Below, in pieces: positions 6,832 through 7,661 of a stretch of DNA of 7,661 nt. Source of the stretch: Planctomycetota bacterium (lineage in GTDB: Bacteria; Planctomycetota; Phycisphaerae; Sedimentisphaerales; Anaerobacaceae); contig JAFNGF010000063.1 in NCBI GenBank assembly GCA_017885385.1, positions 2,154 through 9,814 on the forward strand, read 5' to 3'. The position numbers and the translations under genes were made by a program. The first letter of the stretch is position 1; each line of letters starts with the position of its first letter. The notes under the pieces are model-generated. The model was not told where the DNA came from and did not search any database. It saw nothing but the letters and a program-made list of their open reading frames with translations.

Positions 6832-6839
6832 CTCCCCTT
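6832..6839 (-). promoter_or_regulatory. Ribosome binding site fixing the GH38-like gene start
   Basis: AAGGGGAG on the minus strand, 8 bases before the ATG at 6823. It favours this start over the in-frame TTG at 6853 and leaves a well-formed Sec signal peptide. Confidence 0.7.
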
Positions 6840-6956
6840 GCATTAAAGCGCAAAACTCCCCATCAACACGGCGAACTGCAGCCGATCTTGGCAGCTTACT
6901 GCAATATCCGGAGCGAACTTGCTACAGATAGTGTGCCCTGACATAGCCGGGCATTG

Positions 6957-7661
6957 CTACAGAAGCTTCTTTAGGTACTTTATGCTTCGCTCAGCCTGGT
7001 CTATCGTGCCGCACTCTACGCTCAGCACAATGTCACGCGGCGCAGCTTTACAGACTGCAATGACCTTTTTCCAGTCAATGACGCCTTCGCCGCAGGCGCA
7101 GCCGGCAGGAGTACCCGTAACCTTGCCGCGTTCGGCCTTGGAATGCTGGATGGAAATATCCTTGGCGTGCACGTGGACTAATCTATTCTTAACGCGCCTC
7201 AGCCATGCGATAGGGTCGTGGCCTGCAAGGTAGCTATTACCCGTATCAAAATTGACGCCGATCGCGGGCGATTTTACCAGCTTACAAATACGGTCAAGAC
7301 CCTCCGGCGACTTGCTATACTGCTGGTGCGGCTCAATGCCAATCATAATACCGCGTGGCTCGGCAACCGCCGCCGCTTCTGTCAGCGTATACTTCATTAA
7401 AACGTGGTCTTCCTCTTCGGTAGTCCAGGGAGGTTTTGGGCCTTCGTCGGTATTGACCACCGGTGCGCCGCACTCTGCTGCGAAACGAATTGCCTGCTTG
7501 AGATAGTTGCCGCTTATATCGGGCCTGCAAAGCGCGGTGTGCGACGATAGGCCGGAGAGTTTTACGCCGGCTTTTTCGCACGCCCGCTTGATGCGGTATG
7601 GGTCGTCCAGCATTGAGACGGTCATATAGTAGCCGGCTTCACTCATCAGCTCGCGGCCCCA
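6957..7661 (-). CDS. Sugar phosphate isomerase/epimerase-like TIM barrel protein, 5' end cut by window edge
   Basis: The C-terminal part of an AP-endonuclease-2/xylose-isomerase-like TIM barrel protein (234 residues visible). Such proteins isomerise or epimerise sugars, or act on keto-sugars, with a divalent metal. The frame stays open through the right edge; codons for WGREL precede the ATG at 7646, so that Met is internal, and about 40-60 N-terminal residues are probably missing. Counting from that Met, the likely metal ligands are E105 in GIEPH, D134 in VNFDTGN, H160 in VHVHAKD and E211 in LSVECG. NTDEG (65-69) and CGEGVIDW (185-192) are also typical. Whether it has an export signal cannot be seen. 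It is the first visible gene of the cluster. The 133-base gap to the GH38-like gene holds no convincing promoter or terminator. The exact substrate is unknown; similar proteins often sit beside Gfo/Idh oxidoreductases. Confidence 0.9.
   Translation of the reverse strand, partial: WGRELMSEAGYYMTVSMLDDPYRIKRACEKAGVKLSGLSSHTALCRPDISGNYLKQAIRFAAECGAPVVNTDEGPKPPWTTEEEDHVLMKYTLTEAAAVAEPRGIMIGIEPHQQYSKSPEGLDRICKLVKSPAIGVNFDTGNSYLAGHDPIAWLRRVKNRLVHVHAKDISIQHSKAERGKVTGTPAGCACGEGVIDWKKVIAVCKAAPRDIVLSVECGTIDQAERSIKYLKKLL

Noticed and set aside
6823..6843. Six-codon leader MQGETC whose TGA overlaps the GH38-like ATG (TGATG)
   Set aside because: Too short to support by sequence alone; its own ribosome site is poorly spaced and the GH38-like gene has a good one of its own. 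Conservation would be needed.
6824..6956. Possible promoter or terminator in the gap after the isomerase
   Set aside because: A weak GCCC/GGGC pairing and a TTGATG...TTTAAT pair with a 13-base spacer were seen; neither meets a reasonable standard.

Overview
The window is one strand of closely packed genes. Six genes all read on the minus strand, so transcription runs from high to low coordinates. Gaps between them are 12 to 133 bases, and no stretch over 300 bases lacks a gene. The gene content is a Tat-exported Gfo/Idh/MocA oxidoreductase, a formylglycine sulfatase, a DUF6807 lipoprotein, a GH38-like glycosidase and an AP-endonuclease-2 type sugar isomerase. This mix, with the protein signatures and the short dispersed repeats, fits Planctomycetota (Phycisphaerae-like) or a neighbouring PVC lineage best. 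That placement is inferred from gene content; no marker gene is present.

In transcription order: (1) 7661-6957, a xylose-isomerase-like TIM barrel protein whose N-terminus lies beyond the right edge; (2) 6823-4316, a secreted GH38-like alpha-mannosidase-type protein with an altered catalytic motif; (3) 4194-2713, a Tat-exported S1-type sulfatase; (4) 2699-1728, a DUF6807 (PmoA-like) predicted lipoprotein; (5) 1625-336, a Tat-exported Gfo/Idh/MocA oxidoreductase; (6) 323-1, the N-terminal 107 residues of molybdopterin molybdenumtransferase MoeA, cut by the left edge. For genes 2, 3 and 4 the longest open frame begins too early, at TTG, GTG and TTG. In each an internal ATG with a good Shine-Dalgarno sequence and an export signal right behind it is the better start.

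Genes 1-5 look like a carbohydrate-use cluster. A sulfatase and a glycosidase would strip and cut a sulfated glycan or glycoside outside the cytoplasm. An exported NAD(P)-type oxidoreductase and a sugar isomerase would process the sugar released. The role of DUF6807 is unknown. Four of the five carry an export signal (two Tat, one Sec, one lipobox); the isomerase N-terminus cannot be seen. MoeA is a housekeeping cofactor gene and probably only shares the transcript.

The structure not explained by genes is two families of short dispersed repeats. Each has one copy between genes and one copy inside a coding sequence. Family A shares the 13-mer GCTCAGGGCAGGC. It sits inside a 66-base interrupted palindrome upstream of the oxidoreductase, and again as an in-frame 24-base insert adding a CPERSRR peptide near the sulfatase active site. 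Family B is a 35-base element present as an inverted pair on either side of the GH38 stop codon, able to form a long mRNA hairpin between GH38 and the sulfatase.
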